A stretch of DNA of 64,000 bases from Sphingopyxis sp. FD7 (GTDB lineage Bacteria; Pseudomonadota; Alphaproteobacteria; Sphingomonadales; Sphingomonadaceae): contig NZ_AP017898.1 in assembly GCF_003609835.1 (NCBI RefSeq), positions 2,294,001-2,358,000 on the forward strand, read 5' to 3'. A model generated the notes under the pieces. That model worked only from the letters and a program-made list of their open reading frames with translations. It ran no database searches and was not told the DNA's origin. Position numbers and translations under genes: made by a program. Shown piece after piece: positions 16,359 through 23,609 of this stretch (the stretch's first letter is position 1; the number at the start of each line of letters is the position of its first letter).

Positions 16359-16834
16359 CATTGACCGGCGAGAGCGCAATCGACGCCGCGCAAGCTTTCC
16401 TGGGCACAGTGAACACGCGTGAAGCCGCCGCCACATTTTGGTTGGTCGCATTCGCGGCGTTTGTAGTCTTTCATCGGTCAACGCGTCCAAGCGCCGTTGG
16501 TGTATTGAAGGCCCTCGCAAAGCCGGTGCTCTTGGCTCCTCTCGCCATTGCCGCGCTTTATGCAGGGGCAGAAATCTGGGCGCTGCAGCGCTTTGGCCTG
16601 TGGTCGGCAACAAATTTGAAAACGACAATCCTCTGGCTGGCCACCTTTGCCTTCGTCACGATGTTCGAGGTGGCGAACGCCAAGGAAAGACCTGCAAGCC
16701 TTGGCAAGATCACCCGCGACGTCGTCTCGGTGACGGCTGTGCTGGTGTTTATAACCGGGCTTCACACGTTTCCGCTGATCGTCGAGCTAATCGCCTTTCC
16801 GCTGGTAACCTTGATTGCGCTGACAGGAGAATGA
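16355..16834 (+). pseudogene. Membrane protein, 5' part of a gene split by an insertion sequence
   Basis: This 159-codon frame starts at GTG 16355, overlapping the previous stop as GTGA. It holds about four membrane helices (around FWLVAFAAFVVF, VLLAPLAIAALYAGAEIW, ILWLATFAFVTMFEVA and LVFITGLHTFPLIVELIAF). Its stop TGA (16832-16834) is the first three bases of the insertion sequence, so the end is artificial. The host codons stop at GAA 16829-16831, which is also the target duplication. Skipping the element and one GAA copy, the frame continues at 18132. The fragment could still make a truncated membrane protein. Confidence 0.85.
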
Positions 16835-16891
16835 GGTGGTCCCGCCTTCTTGGACAGTTTGGCGGCTAAGTTAAGCTAATCCCGGTTGTCG

Positions 16892-17782
16892 TTATGCCGC
16901 CTGTTTGATCATCAGATCATGGGGGGCATGCCCCCCATGATCTGATTGTCCGATCCGCCTATAGGCCTCGACTGGGGTTCTCCCGGCCAGGCCCGAGTGC
17001 GGACGCTGGGTGTTGTAATAGGTGATCCACCGGCCAAGGCCAGCCCGCAGTTCCGATCCGGTCTCGAAGGCATGGAGATAGACGCATTCGTACTTCAGGG
17101 ATCGCCAGAGGCGTTCGATGAAGACGTTGTCCATCCACCGGCCCCGACCATCCATGCTGATGCGGACCTCAGCGTCGCGCAGCACGCTGGTGAAGGCCTG
17201 CGACGTAAACTGGCTGCCCTGGTCTGTGTTGAAGATTTCTGGCTTGCCGAACCGGGCCAGCGCCTCCTCCAGCGCCGCGACGCAGAAGCCGGCGTCCATC
17301 GTGTTCGACAGGCGCCAGGCCAGCACCTTGCGGCTCGCCCAGTCCATGATCGCCACCAGGTAGAGGAACCCGCGCCGCATGGGGATGTATGTCACATCGG
17401 CGCACCACACGTGGTTCGGCCGCTCGATCGTCAGCTTGCGCAGCAAGTATGGATAGATCCGGTGCTGCGGGTGCGGATCGCTCGTGCGCGGCCGCTGGTA
17501 GATCGGCGTCAGCCCCATCTTCGCCATCAACCGCCGTGCCCGACGGCGACCGACCTCGTGTCCGGCACGCCGCAGGTGCCGCGCCATCTGGCGGCTGCCG
17601 TACCATGGGCAGTCCAGGAACGCCGTGTCGATCACCGTCATCAGCGCCAGCGTCTCGTCCGTTTCCGGCACCGGTGCGTAGTAATAGGATGAGCGGCTGA
17701 TCCGCAGCAAACGGCACTGTGTCGAGATCGACAGGCGGTGGTGAGCAGGTTCAACCATCGCCCGCCTCCAGTCCACGCTCAT
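16892..17782 (-). CDS. IS3-family transposase OrfB (DDE integrase)
   Basis: This 296-residue protein has an HTH_21-like N-terminal part (WYGSRQMARHLRRAGHEVGRRR) and a complete rve core with D in HVWCADVTYIP, D in IFNTDQGSQF and E in VFIERLWRSLKYE. All catalytic residues are present and the frame is unbroken, so the element looks active. It overlaps OrfA as ATGA. The OrfA message has the canonical slippery heptamer TTTTTTA (17802-17808 on the plus strand) read as GAT TTT TTA; a -1 slip there continues as SESLRS straight into MSVDW of this frame, giving an OrfAB fusion. A perfect 36-bp palindrome lies within its last codons. Confidence 0.95.
   Translation of the reverse strand: MSVDWRRAMVEPAHHRLSISTQCRLLRISRSSYYYAPVPETDETLALMTVIDTAFLDCPWYGSRQMARHLRRAGHEVGRRRARRLMAKMGLTPIYQRPRTSDPHPQHRIYPYLLRKLTIERPNHVWCADVTYIPMRRGFLYLVAIMDWASRKVLAWRLSNTMDAGFCVAALEEALARFGKPEIFNTDQGSQFTSQAFTSVLRDAEVRISMDGRGRWMDNVFIERLWRSLKYECVYLHAFETGSELRAGLGRWITYYNTQRPHSGLAGRTPVEAYRRIGQSDHGGHAPHDLMIKQAA
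16911..16946. repeat. Perfect 36-bp palindrome at the 3' end of IS OrfB
   Basis: The left half ATCAGATCATGGGGGGCA is followed directly by its exact reverse complement, with no loop. It lies within the last codons of OrfB, 79 bases from the left terminus. It could stall transcription in either direction, or mark a small palindrome insertion into the element. Confidence 0.85.
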
Positions 17783-18063
17783 CGACCGAAGGCTTTCGCT
17801 AAAAAATCCCGCTCCACCACCAGTTGCCCAATCTTGGCGTGCAGTTTCTCTACCTCGCTCTCGCTGATAACCTTAGCCGCATCGCCGGCCCCGGAGAAGG
17901 TGCCTGCCATCCCATCGATGGCCTGGCGTTTCCACGATGCGATCATCGTGTGATGCACGCCATGCTTGGCTGCCAGCTCCGCCAGCGTCAGGTCGCCCCG
18001 GATCGCCTCCAGCGCCACCTTGGCTTTGAAATCCGCGCTGTAGCGCTTTCTCGTCGTCTTCAT
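17779..18063 (-). CDS. IS3-family transposase OrfA (HTH protein)
   Basis: This 94-residue protein has a helix-turn-helix (DLTLAELAAKHGVHHTMIAS) and a C-terminal coiled segment ending KIGQLVVERDFLAKAFGR. It binds the element's ends and, through -1 frameshifting at TTTTTTA near its 3' end, forms the N-terminus of the fusion transposase. It starts 65 bases inside the right terminus. The frame is intact. Confidence 0.93.
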   Translation of the reverse strand: MKTTRKRYSADFKAKVALEAIRGDLTLAELAAKHGVHHTMIASWKRQAIDGMAGTFSGAGDAAKVISESEVEKLHAKIGQLVVERDFLAKAFGR

Positions 18064-18128
18064 TCCCGTACCAATCCATCAGGTCGGGATTAGCTTAGCA
18101 TCCTGTCCAGAAAACCGGCACCACCTCA

Positions 18129-19031
18129 GAATTCGCCAAACACAAACCCGAACACGCGCCAGCGGCGCGGCTGCTTAGCTGTATGACCACGGCTATTGGT
18201 TTTTTGTACCTCGGCTTCAGCCTGCTGAAGACTGTCGAACAGTGGCAGAAGGCTGCCACCTGGAATACTGCTTCGGAATTCGTCATTCCCATACTGCTGT
18301 CGCTTGGGTTTTTGCCCTTCCTGTATGGTTGGCGGACCTACGTCGCCTACAACAGCATGTTCACAACGATCGGCATCTTCGGGATCGAAAGCCGACTGGT
18401 TCCCTATGCTCGCTGGCTCGCCATAACCCGGATTCGCGGCGACGTCGTGCTGCTCGATCGGTGGCGCAAAGCGCTGCAAACTTCGCGTCCATCAAACAAG
18501 GCCGAACTCAAGCACTCGCTCGAAGCCCTGCGCGCGTTGACGGCGCGCGAGAAATCGCCACCGGCAGTTCAGCCAAAGGATGGCTGGTCGCCCTACTTCG
18601 CCATGCAGTTCATGGCAGACCTTGGCGTTGAGACCGGCCACTACCACCACAGCTTCGATGGCGAATGGTTCGCTTCAAGCCCCATGCGCGAATTTGGCAA
18701 CGGTGCCATTTGGCGAAACAACATTGCTTACTACATCGACGGCTCAGAGCAGGCTGCCAACACGCTCAAGATCAAACTAAATGTGAACGACCCCAGTGCG
18801 GCGCGCGAAGCGGAAGACATGTTCGTTCTGCATTCGCTCCACTTGCTGGAGCAGGCGGTCAGCCTGGACGCTGTGGAAAGACTGAAGGGCCTCTTGGCGT
18901 CGCTCGACGATTTCGAAGCAAACATTCCGTTTGGCAAGGTGACGCTCAAACGAGAGGCTTTCGACGGCGGTATTCCAGGTGGCTACTCGCGGATATTCAG
19001 GGTGCGGCGAGGCGCTGATGCAGCGGATTGA
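18129..19031 (+). pseudogene. Membrane protein, 3' part of the split gene
   Basis: This frame is open from the right edge of the insertion sequence; the host sequence resumes at 18132 in phase with the 5' fragment (16355-16831) as FAKHKPEHAPAARLLSC, then ATG 18183 begins a 282-codon frame. It adds two membrane helices (TAIGFLYLGFSLL, FVIPILLSLGFLPFLYG) and a soluble domain of about 230 residues that I do not recognise. The restored protein would be 458 residues. ATG 18183 lacks a good ribosome site, so expression of this part alone is doubtful. Its end overlaps the next gene by 14 bases. Confidence 0.85.
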
Positions 19032-20280
19032 CATAGACAGGCTACGGCCCGGGGACATTATCCTTACCGCCAACCGGACCAAGGCTGGAAAGCTCGTGCG
19101 CGTAGCAAGCAGGGGTATCGTTTCCCATGCAATGATCTGCGTGCAACACGGGTCTATCATCGATTCAACCGCTGACGGGGTTCAGGCTTGGAACCTGCAA
19201 CGCGAGTATTTCCACGAAGACGAAGCGGTCTTTGCCTTCCGGTTGCGAAACGCACTGTCACCTGCCGAAATGGCGCGCGTCATTGATTTCGCTCGCTCCG
19301 AGATAGGTACAAGATATTCGAAATCGGAAGCGGCACGCTCGGTGCTTGGCGGTGCCAAGCCGCGCGGCAGCCGGCAATTTTGCTCGCGCCTGGTTGCTCG
19401 CGCCTATGGCAGCATTGGTATCTGGCTCGTGCCGGATCAGGACTACTGCACTCCGGAAGATCTGCGAAAGAGTCCGCTCCTCGTCGAACTGGAGGATGTG
19501 ACGCAGGCTGTGTCGGTCGCCGAGATGGAGGCCATTGCGGCGCGCCCGAACCCGCTCCAAGAAATGCGCGACTCCCAGAATGCCGTCTTGACGGCGGGGC
19601 GTAAACTCGATCCCACAATCGAGAATTTCAACGATCTGGACAAGGTCGTGCGGAATCATCCGGAATGGGACTCCGCGATTGCACAGGCCTATCGGGATTC
19701 TGGCTACCTCGATATCTGGAAGCACGAACTTCAAGCGCATCCCTACCGATATGACCTTGCTGTGATGGAAAGCATCGTCGCCCCGGAAATGCTCGCCGAC
19801 CTGCGGACCTATTGCGTCGATACGATCCGTGAAGCCTATTCAGGGGGTGTCAGGTTCGCAATCAACCTGGCGCATTATCAGGCCGCGCAAAATGCGAGCG
19901 AGCGAGAGACGCTGAAACTGCTGATTCAGCTTTATGAGACATTGGTTCGCAACCATGAGCTTCGGGTCGAGACTGCCCGCGCCTGGCTACTCCGGCACCA
20001 TCCCGCAGACGTCGCCCAATACATGGAGAGAGTGGTTCCCCATTCCGAGTTATGGTTTTCGATCGTGGACCGCGTTGAGCCGCAGTTGGGCGTGATTGCT
20101 CGTCACGCGATACGAAGAGCGAAATCAATCAACGTCTGTTCTTCATGTGGCGATCCGGCGCGCGATTACGGGCTGGCCAATGCAGCCGACGCAATGCCGG
20201 GCGTGCCCTCTTTGCGGCTTTGCGACGATTGCGTTGCGATCAGGCGAGGTTTTGGAGAAGAACTTTACCCGCTGGCCTGA
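19018..20280 (+). CDS. YiiX-like permuted papain-fold hydrolase with zinc ribbon
   Basis: The first 140 of 420 residues match the NlpC/P60-superfamily permuted papain fold (YiiX/YebB type). LRPGDIIL opens the domain, the catalytic His is probably H37 in GIVSHAMICV, and the catalytic Cys is C122 in RQFCSRLVARAY. Such enzymes cut amide or ester bonds in peptides, peptidoglycan or lipids. A helical middle follows, and the C-terminus carries a zinc ribbon with C374/C377 and C402/C405. No signal peptide is visible, so it is probably cytoplasmic. ATG 19018 has a GGCGAGG ribosome site inside the previous gene. As last gene of the operon it is a good effector candidate; polarity from the upstream insertion may lower its expression. 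Confidence 0.78.
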   Translation: MQRIDIDRLRPGDIILTANRTKAGKLVRVASRGIVSHAMICVQHGSIIDSTADGVQAWNLQREYFHEDEAVFAFRLRNALSPAEMARVIDFARSEIGTRYSKSEAARSVLGGAKPRGSRQFCSRLVARAYGSIGIWLVPDQDYCTPEDLRKSPLLVELEDVTQAVSVAEMEAIAARPNPLQEMRDSQNAVLTAGRKLDPTIENFNDLDKVVRNHPEWDSAIAQAYRDSGYLDIWKHELQAHPYRYDLAVMESIVAPEMLADLRTYCVDTIREAYSGGVRFAINLAHYQAAQNASERETLKLLIQLYETLVRNHELRVETARAWLLRHHPADVAQYMERVVPHSELWFSIVDRVEPQLGVIARHAIRRAKSINVCSSCGDPARDYGLANAADAMPGVPSLRLCDDCVAIRRGFGEELYPLA

Positions 20281-20582
20281 TGGTCGCAGAACTAGGTAGC
20301 AGTGATTGGCCTGACCGAATCAGAATCGGGTTTCGCTTCGACGGTAATCAGCTACAACTGACGCGGAGACTCGTTTTGGCAATTCGGTGTGGTAAAACAG
20401 CCAATTGGTAGCGATTGTAGCTGAAACCATCGCCTCAAAAAATCCGCAGTTTTTGCCCGTAAAATCATAATCTTAAGAATGTGACGGCCACGCCTTCGGG
20501 AACCAGAATGAAAATAAATATTTTCTACAATAATCTCAATGGCTTGATGTCACTCGGAACAATCGAGTGGGAATGAGGCGAT
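20281..20582. other. AT-rich intergenic region before the 140-residue gene
   Basis: No gene is visible. The stretch 20430-20550 is clearly more AT-rich than its surroundings and probably holds the promoter of the next gene. A hairpin CACTCG/CGAGTG with a 7-base loop (20551-20569) lies just upstream of the ribosome site of the gene at 20583. No tRNA or obvious attachment site was found. Confidence 0.4.
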
Positions 20583-21005
20583 ATGGACGACGATCCGCAA
20601 GAGCCACCCAAGCGCATTCTTGTCCATTCGGGAATATTGCCGAATGAGCCAGATGCGACTGCGCTTGCGGAGTCCCAAGATGCCGCCGTTAGGGCAGCCG
20701 CCAATCTACTTCGCGTTGTTCGCGGTGCGGGGAAGCCGACGCGCATTGTTCACGACGCGTCCGAATTAATCATCGCCTTCACCGCCTATGCTAAAGCTCA
20801 TTCCAACGGAGCCTATCCCGGTTATGAAGTTGCGCAATGGCTGCAGCAGGCTTGGCAATTGAACGATACTGAAATCGATTCTTGGGCGAAGGAAGCCGTC
20901 ATTCGAGGTGCCCTTCAAGTCGTGGCGTCTCGATTGCTCGGTCAACGAGTTCAGGAACGAACAGGGTGGGAGGAACTTATGAGAGGCGTTGAAGCTCTCA
21001 AGTAG
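20583..21005 (+). CDS. Unknown 140-residue protein at island edge
   Basis: No domain is recognised. The protein looks soluble and mostly helical, with a less ordered N-terminus and a middle part rich in aromatic residues (IIAFTAYAKAHSNGAYPGYEVAQWLQ, residues 63-88). A GAGG ribosome site sits 4 bases before ATG 20583. It has its own AT-rich upstream region and is not joined to the Fic operon (302-base gap). It may be further island cargo or an accessory to the operon. Confidence 0.6.
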   Translation: MDDDPQEPPKRILVHSGILPNEPDATALAESQDAAVRAAANLLRVVRGAGKPTRIVHDASELIIAFTAYAKAHSNGAYPGYEVAQWLQQAWQLNDTEIDSWAKEAVIRGALQVVASRLLGQRVQERTGWEELMRGVEALK

Positions 21006-21059
21006 CGGCGCGACCTCGATTTGCTTGGCTAAGCAGATTGGTCATGCTAATTTCGCCCC

Positions 21060-21350
21060 GTGACGATCCATGTCAACATCGGCGAAGCCAAGACGCGATT
21101 GTCCGAGCTGGTCGCCGCCGCGCTCCGCGGCGAGGAGGTGATCGTGCAGCGCGATGGCCAACCCAAGGTGCGCCTGGTCGCGCTGCCCGAGGCCGAGGCG
21201 CTGGAACGCGAGGCGATCGCGGCGAAGCGCAAGGCGGCCTTTGGCTGTCTGGCCGAAAAATATGCCGCTTATCCGCCCGAAGCCTTCGACGTGCCGCCGT
21301 CGATGACCGACGAGGAATATGAAGAGCGCATCAAGCGCAAATTCGGCTGA
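21060..21350 (+). CDS. Phd/YefM-family antitoxin
   Basis: This 96-residue protein starts at GTG 21060. The N-terminal part VNIGEAKTRLSELVAAALRGEEVIVQRDGQPKVRLV matches the Phd/YefM DNA-binding fold; the acidic, flexible C-terminus (MTDEEYEERIKRKFG) would wrap the toxin. It lies 12 bases before a PIN-domain toxin, so the pair is a VapBC-like type II module, probably repressed by the complex at its own promoter. Confidence 0.88.
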   Translation: MTIHVNIGEAKTRLSELVAAALRGEEVIVQRDGQPKVRLVALPEAEALEREAIAAKRKAAFGCLAEKYAAYPPEAFDVPPSMTDEEYEERIKRKFG

Positions 21351-21362
21351 TTTTCGCCGCCG

Positions 21363-21734
21363 ATGCGGTTGCTGCTCGACACCCATATCATCGTCTGGAT
21401 CGTGCTCAACGATAGTCGGCTGAGCGGCGCGCAACGACGCGCGCTGGAAGACCCCGAAAACGCGATTCTGGTGAGTCCGGTGACAGCCTATGAGCTGACC
21501 CAGCTCCAAAAGACAAACCGCATCCCTCTCAGCGAGCCGATCGACCGGCTTGGCGAACTCGTGGGATTTGCGCTCGTCGATCTTCCGCAGGACATGTGGC
21601 GCATGGTGACCGCCCTGCCCGATATTCATCGCGATCCGGTCGACCGGATGCTCATCGCCCATGCGCTGAGCGAGGGGATGACGCTGGTGACCGCCGATGC
21701 CAATATCCGCCGCTATCCGGTTTCCTGCATCTGA
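21363..21734 (+). CDS. PIN-domain toxin (VapC-like RNase)
   Basis: This 123-residue PIN-domain protein carries the conserved acidic residues: D in LLLDTHIIVW, E in SPVTAYELTQL, D in DPVDRMLIAHA and D in TLVTADANI. Toxins of this family cut RNA using Mg2+ at these residues. It is directly downstream of the Phd-like antitoxin. It marks either the edge of the island or the first chromosomal genes beyond it. Confidence 0.9.
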   Translation: MRLLLDTHIIVWIVLNDSRLSGAQRRALEDPENAILVSPVTAYELTQLQKTNRIPLSEPIDRLGELVGFALVDLPQDMWRMVTALPDIHRDPVDRMLIAHALSEGMTLVTADANIRRYPVSCI

Positions 21735-21760
21735 TCCGGTGCGCGGCGCCGACCGATTGA

Positions 21761-22135
21761 TCAAACACGGATCGCTGTTACGGGTTCGACCGCCCCCATG
21801 TTTTCCCCGTCGGCGGCGGCGACCGAATCCCACCAGTCGCCGAGCGCGTCGATCAACGGGACGAGGCGCCGGCCCGCGGGTGTCAGATCATATTCGACGC
21901 GGCGCGGATAGCCGTCGAAGTCGGTGCGCTCGACGATCCCCGCGTCCTCGAGCTTGCGCAGTTCGAGCGTCAGCATCTTGTGCGAGATCGTCGGATTGTC
22001 GCGCTGCAACTCGCTGAACCTTTTGGTCCCGTCGCTGAGATAATAGATCAGCAGGGTCGGCCAGCGCCCGCTCAAGAGCTGCATCACTTCCTCGATCGGA
22101 CAGCGCGAAACCAGATCCTTCATCATCATCCTCAT
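21761..22135 (-). CDS. HxlR-family transcriptional regulator
   Basis: This 124-residue winged-helix protein has the HxlR hallmarks: CPIEEVMQLLSGRWPTLLIYYL with the N-terminal cysteine, FSELQRDNPTISHKMLTLELRKLEDAGIV, and YDLTPAGRRLVPLIDAL. Members sense electrophiles or oxidants through the cysteine. The start is uncertain among clustered ATGs at 22135-22121; AGG within the first ATG cluster could serve the third. It is divergent from a glutathione transferase, with an 18-bp inverted-repeat operator at 22138-22155. The likely job is to derepress the transferase under electrophile stress. Confidence 0.9.
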   Translation of the reverse strand: MRMMMKDLVSRCPIEEVMQLLSGRWPTLLIYYLSDGTKRFSELQRDNPTISHKMLTLELRKLEDAGIVERTDFDGYPRRVEYDLTPAGRRLVPLIDALGDWWDSVAAADGENMGAVEPVTAIRV

Positions 22136-22137
22136 GG

Positions 22138-22155
22138 TTACAAAAAGGTGCGTAA
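22138..22155. promoter_or_regulatory. Probable HxlR operator (copy 1)
   Basis: TTACAAAAAGGTGCGTAA lies 2 bases upstream of the hxlR start, with TTAC/GTAA arms. It differs at only two positions from the site in front of the second hxlR gene at 58485-58502. Shared position and sequence at two distant HxlR modules make it a strong operator candidate. Confidence 0.65.
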
Positions 22156-22232
22156 TTTACGCGCGCGACGAGCGGCCTATATCCGAAAGCGCTGCGCAGC
22201 TCCCCCCTTTTACAAGATGATGGAGCAATAAC

Positions 22233-22937
22233 TTGGAACCGATCCTTATCTATGGCTTCCCGCTGGGAAGCTCCATGGGGCTTGTCGCCGCGCTCGAATG
22301 GCTGGGCAAGCCCTATCGCCTGTGCCGCGTCGACATGCTCGGCGAAATGCGCGAGCCATCCTATGCGCGCATCAACGCGCGGCACGAAACCCCCGCGCTG
22401 ATTACCGACGACGGCCGCGTGCTCACCGAAACCATGGCGATCGCGGGCTGGCTCGCCGCGCGCGACGACGACCGGCGGATCAGCCCCGATCCGCTGTCGG
22501 CCGACGCCGACCGGATGCGACAGCTGATGGCGTTCATCAACACCGGCTTCACCGGCGCCTTCAGCCCCTTGTGGGTGGCGCTCGAAATGGACCCGCCGCG
22601 CCCGGCGCTGCAAGCATCCTTGCGCGAATATGGCAAGGAAGCGGTGATCGGCCGCCACGACAAGCTGGAAGCGATGATCGGCGACGAGCCATGGCTGGTC
22701 GGCGACCGGCCGACGCTCGCCGACGCGCTGCTCGTCGGCGTTGCGCGCTGGCTCGATTTTCACGAGGTAGCCCCGCCGACGCGCTGGCCGAAGCTCGCGG
22801 CGCTGCGCGCGCGGTTGGAGGCCGACCCGGCGGTCGTCTATGCCACCGCGCTCGAAAGCGGGGAGAGCGCCCTGGGCAGCGGGCTCTGCCGTGGCCATCT
22901 GCCGCTGGCCGACGTGATCGCGCGCTACGGCGCGTGA
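22233..22937 (+). CDS. Glutathione S-transferase family protein
   Basis: This 234-residue protein has a thioredoxin-like N-terminal domain (YGFPLGSSMGLVAALEWLGKPY, then ETPALITDDGRVLTETMAIAGWLA, the glutathione-binding turn) and an all-helical C-terminal domain with the typical WLVGDRPTLADALLVGVARWLDF. The start is TTG 22233, placed 8 bases after a GGAG ribosome site. It probably conjugates glutathione to electrophiles and is likely controlled by the divergent HxlR regulator. Confidence 0.87.
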   Translation: MEPILIYGFPLGSSMGLVAALEWLGKPYRLCRVDMLGEMREPSYARINARHETPALITDDGRVLTETMAIAGWLAARDDDRRISPDPLSADADRMRQLMAFINTGFTGAFSPLWVALEMDPPRPALQASLREYGKEAVIGRHDKLEAMIGDEPWLVGDRPTLADALLVGVARWLDFHEVAPPTRWPKLAALRARLEADPAVVYATALESGESALGSGLCRGHLPLADVIARYGA

Positions 22938-22990
22938 CGTCATGCGGCGGCGCGGTTGCGGGGCCGCGCCGCCGCTGATAGCTTTCGGCC

Positions 22991-23476
22991 ATGGACCGGA
23001 TCGAAACCCAGGCATCGGGCGGCTGCCAGTGCGGAGCGGTGCGCTATCATGTCAGCGCGGTGCTCGACACCTCGCACATCTGTCATTGCCGCATGTGCCA
23101 GAAGGCGGCGGGCAATTTCTTCATCGCGCTGATCGGCGTGCCGCGCGACGCGATTCGCTGGACGCGCGGGGCGCCCGCATGGTTCCGCAGCTCCGACAAG
23201 GCGGCGCGCGGTTTCTGCCGCAATTGCGGGACGCCGCTCGCCTATGATTATCACGAGAGCAAGCATATCAATCTGACGACCGGATCGTTCGACGACCCGT
23301 CGCGGTTCGCGCCGAAATATCAGTTCGGCCTCGAAGCGCGGCTGCCGTGGTTCGAGGAGCTTGCCATCCCCGCCGAGGGCACGACCGAAGAGACGATGGC
23401 CGCCCAGGTCGGCGCGATCCGGGCGAGCAACCACCAGCACCCCGACCATGACACCGAAGTCTGGCCGGAGGGCTAA
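22991..23476 (+). CDS. GFA (CENP-V) family zinc protein
   Basis: This 161-residue protein has the full zinc-site set of the Gfa/CENP-V family: GGCQCGAVRY, CHCRMCQKAAG and FCRNCGTPLAYD. The founding member speeds addition of formaldehyde to glutathione; most members, probably including this one, have unknown substrates. It follows the glutathione transferase by 53 bases and may be co-transcribed, which fits a thiol/aldehyde detoxification role. The fold is confident, the substrate is not. Confidence 0.87.
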   Translation: MDRIETQASGGCQCGAVRYHVSAVLDTSHICHCRMCQKAAGNFFIALIGVPRDAIRWTRGAPAWFRSSDKAARGFCRNCGTPLAYDYHESKHINLTTGSFDDPSRFAPKYQFGLEARLPWFEELAIPAEGTTEETMAAQVGAIRASNHQHPDHDTEVWPEG

Positions 23477-23497
23477 AAACTGGTTCCAACACCATCC

Positions 23498-23575
23498 CGT
23501 CATCCCGGCGAAGGCCAGGATCTCGACCTCGCCATGCCAAGTAACGGTGAGATCCCGGCCTTCGCCGGGATGACG
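23498..23575. repeat. Sphingomonad-type palindromic repeat, family A
   Basis: Left arm GTCATCCCGGCGAAGGCC and right arm GGCCTTCGCCGGGATGAC enclose a unique spacer. The same arms recur at 26021, 35431 (one arm), 38552, 42361 and 52012. The copy lies between convergent genes. Confidence 0.85.
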
Positions 23576-23609
23576 AGATATTGGGGAAGGTGCTGCGCTG
23601 TCTACTGCG

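Larger units (their letters stand above)
16832..18128 (-). mobile_element. Complete IS3-family insertion sequence (1297 bp)
   Basis: The ends are imperfect inverted repeats: TGAGGTGGTCCCG at 16832 and TGAGGTGGTGCCG read inward from 18128, about 21 of 26 bases alike through GGACAG. They have the TG...CA termini usual for IS3. A 3-bp direct repeat GAA flanks it (16829-16831 and 18129-18131), so insertion was simple and fairly recent. OrfA (17779-18063) and OrfB (16892-17782) are intact and run against the host operon. The insertion disrupts the fourth gene of the Fic-NTPase operon. Confidence 0.93.

Noticed and set aside
20281..21060. tRNA gene or att core at the island edge
   Set aside because: Read on both strands; no cloverleaf-like sequence or long direct repeat was found within the window.
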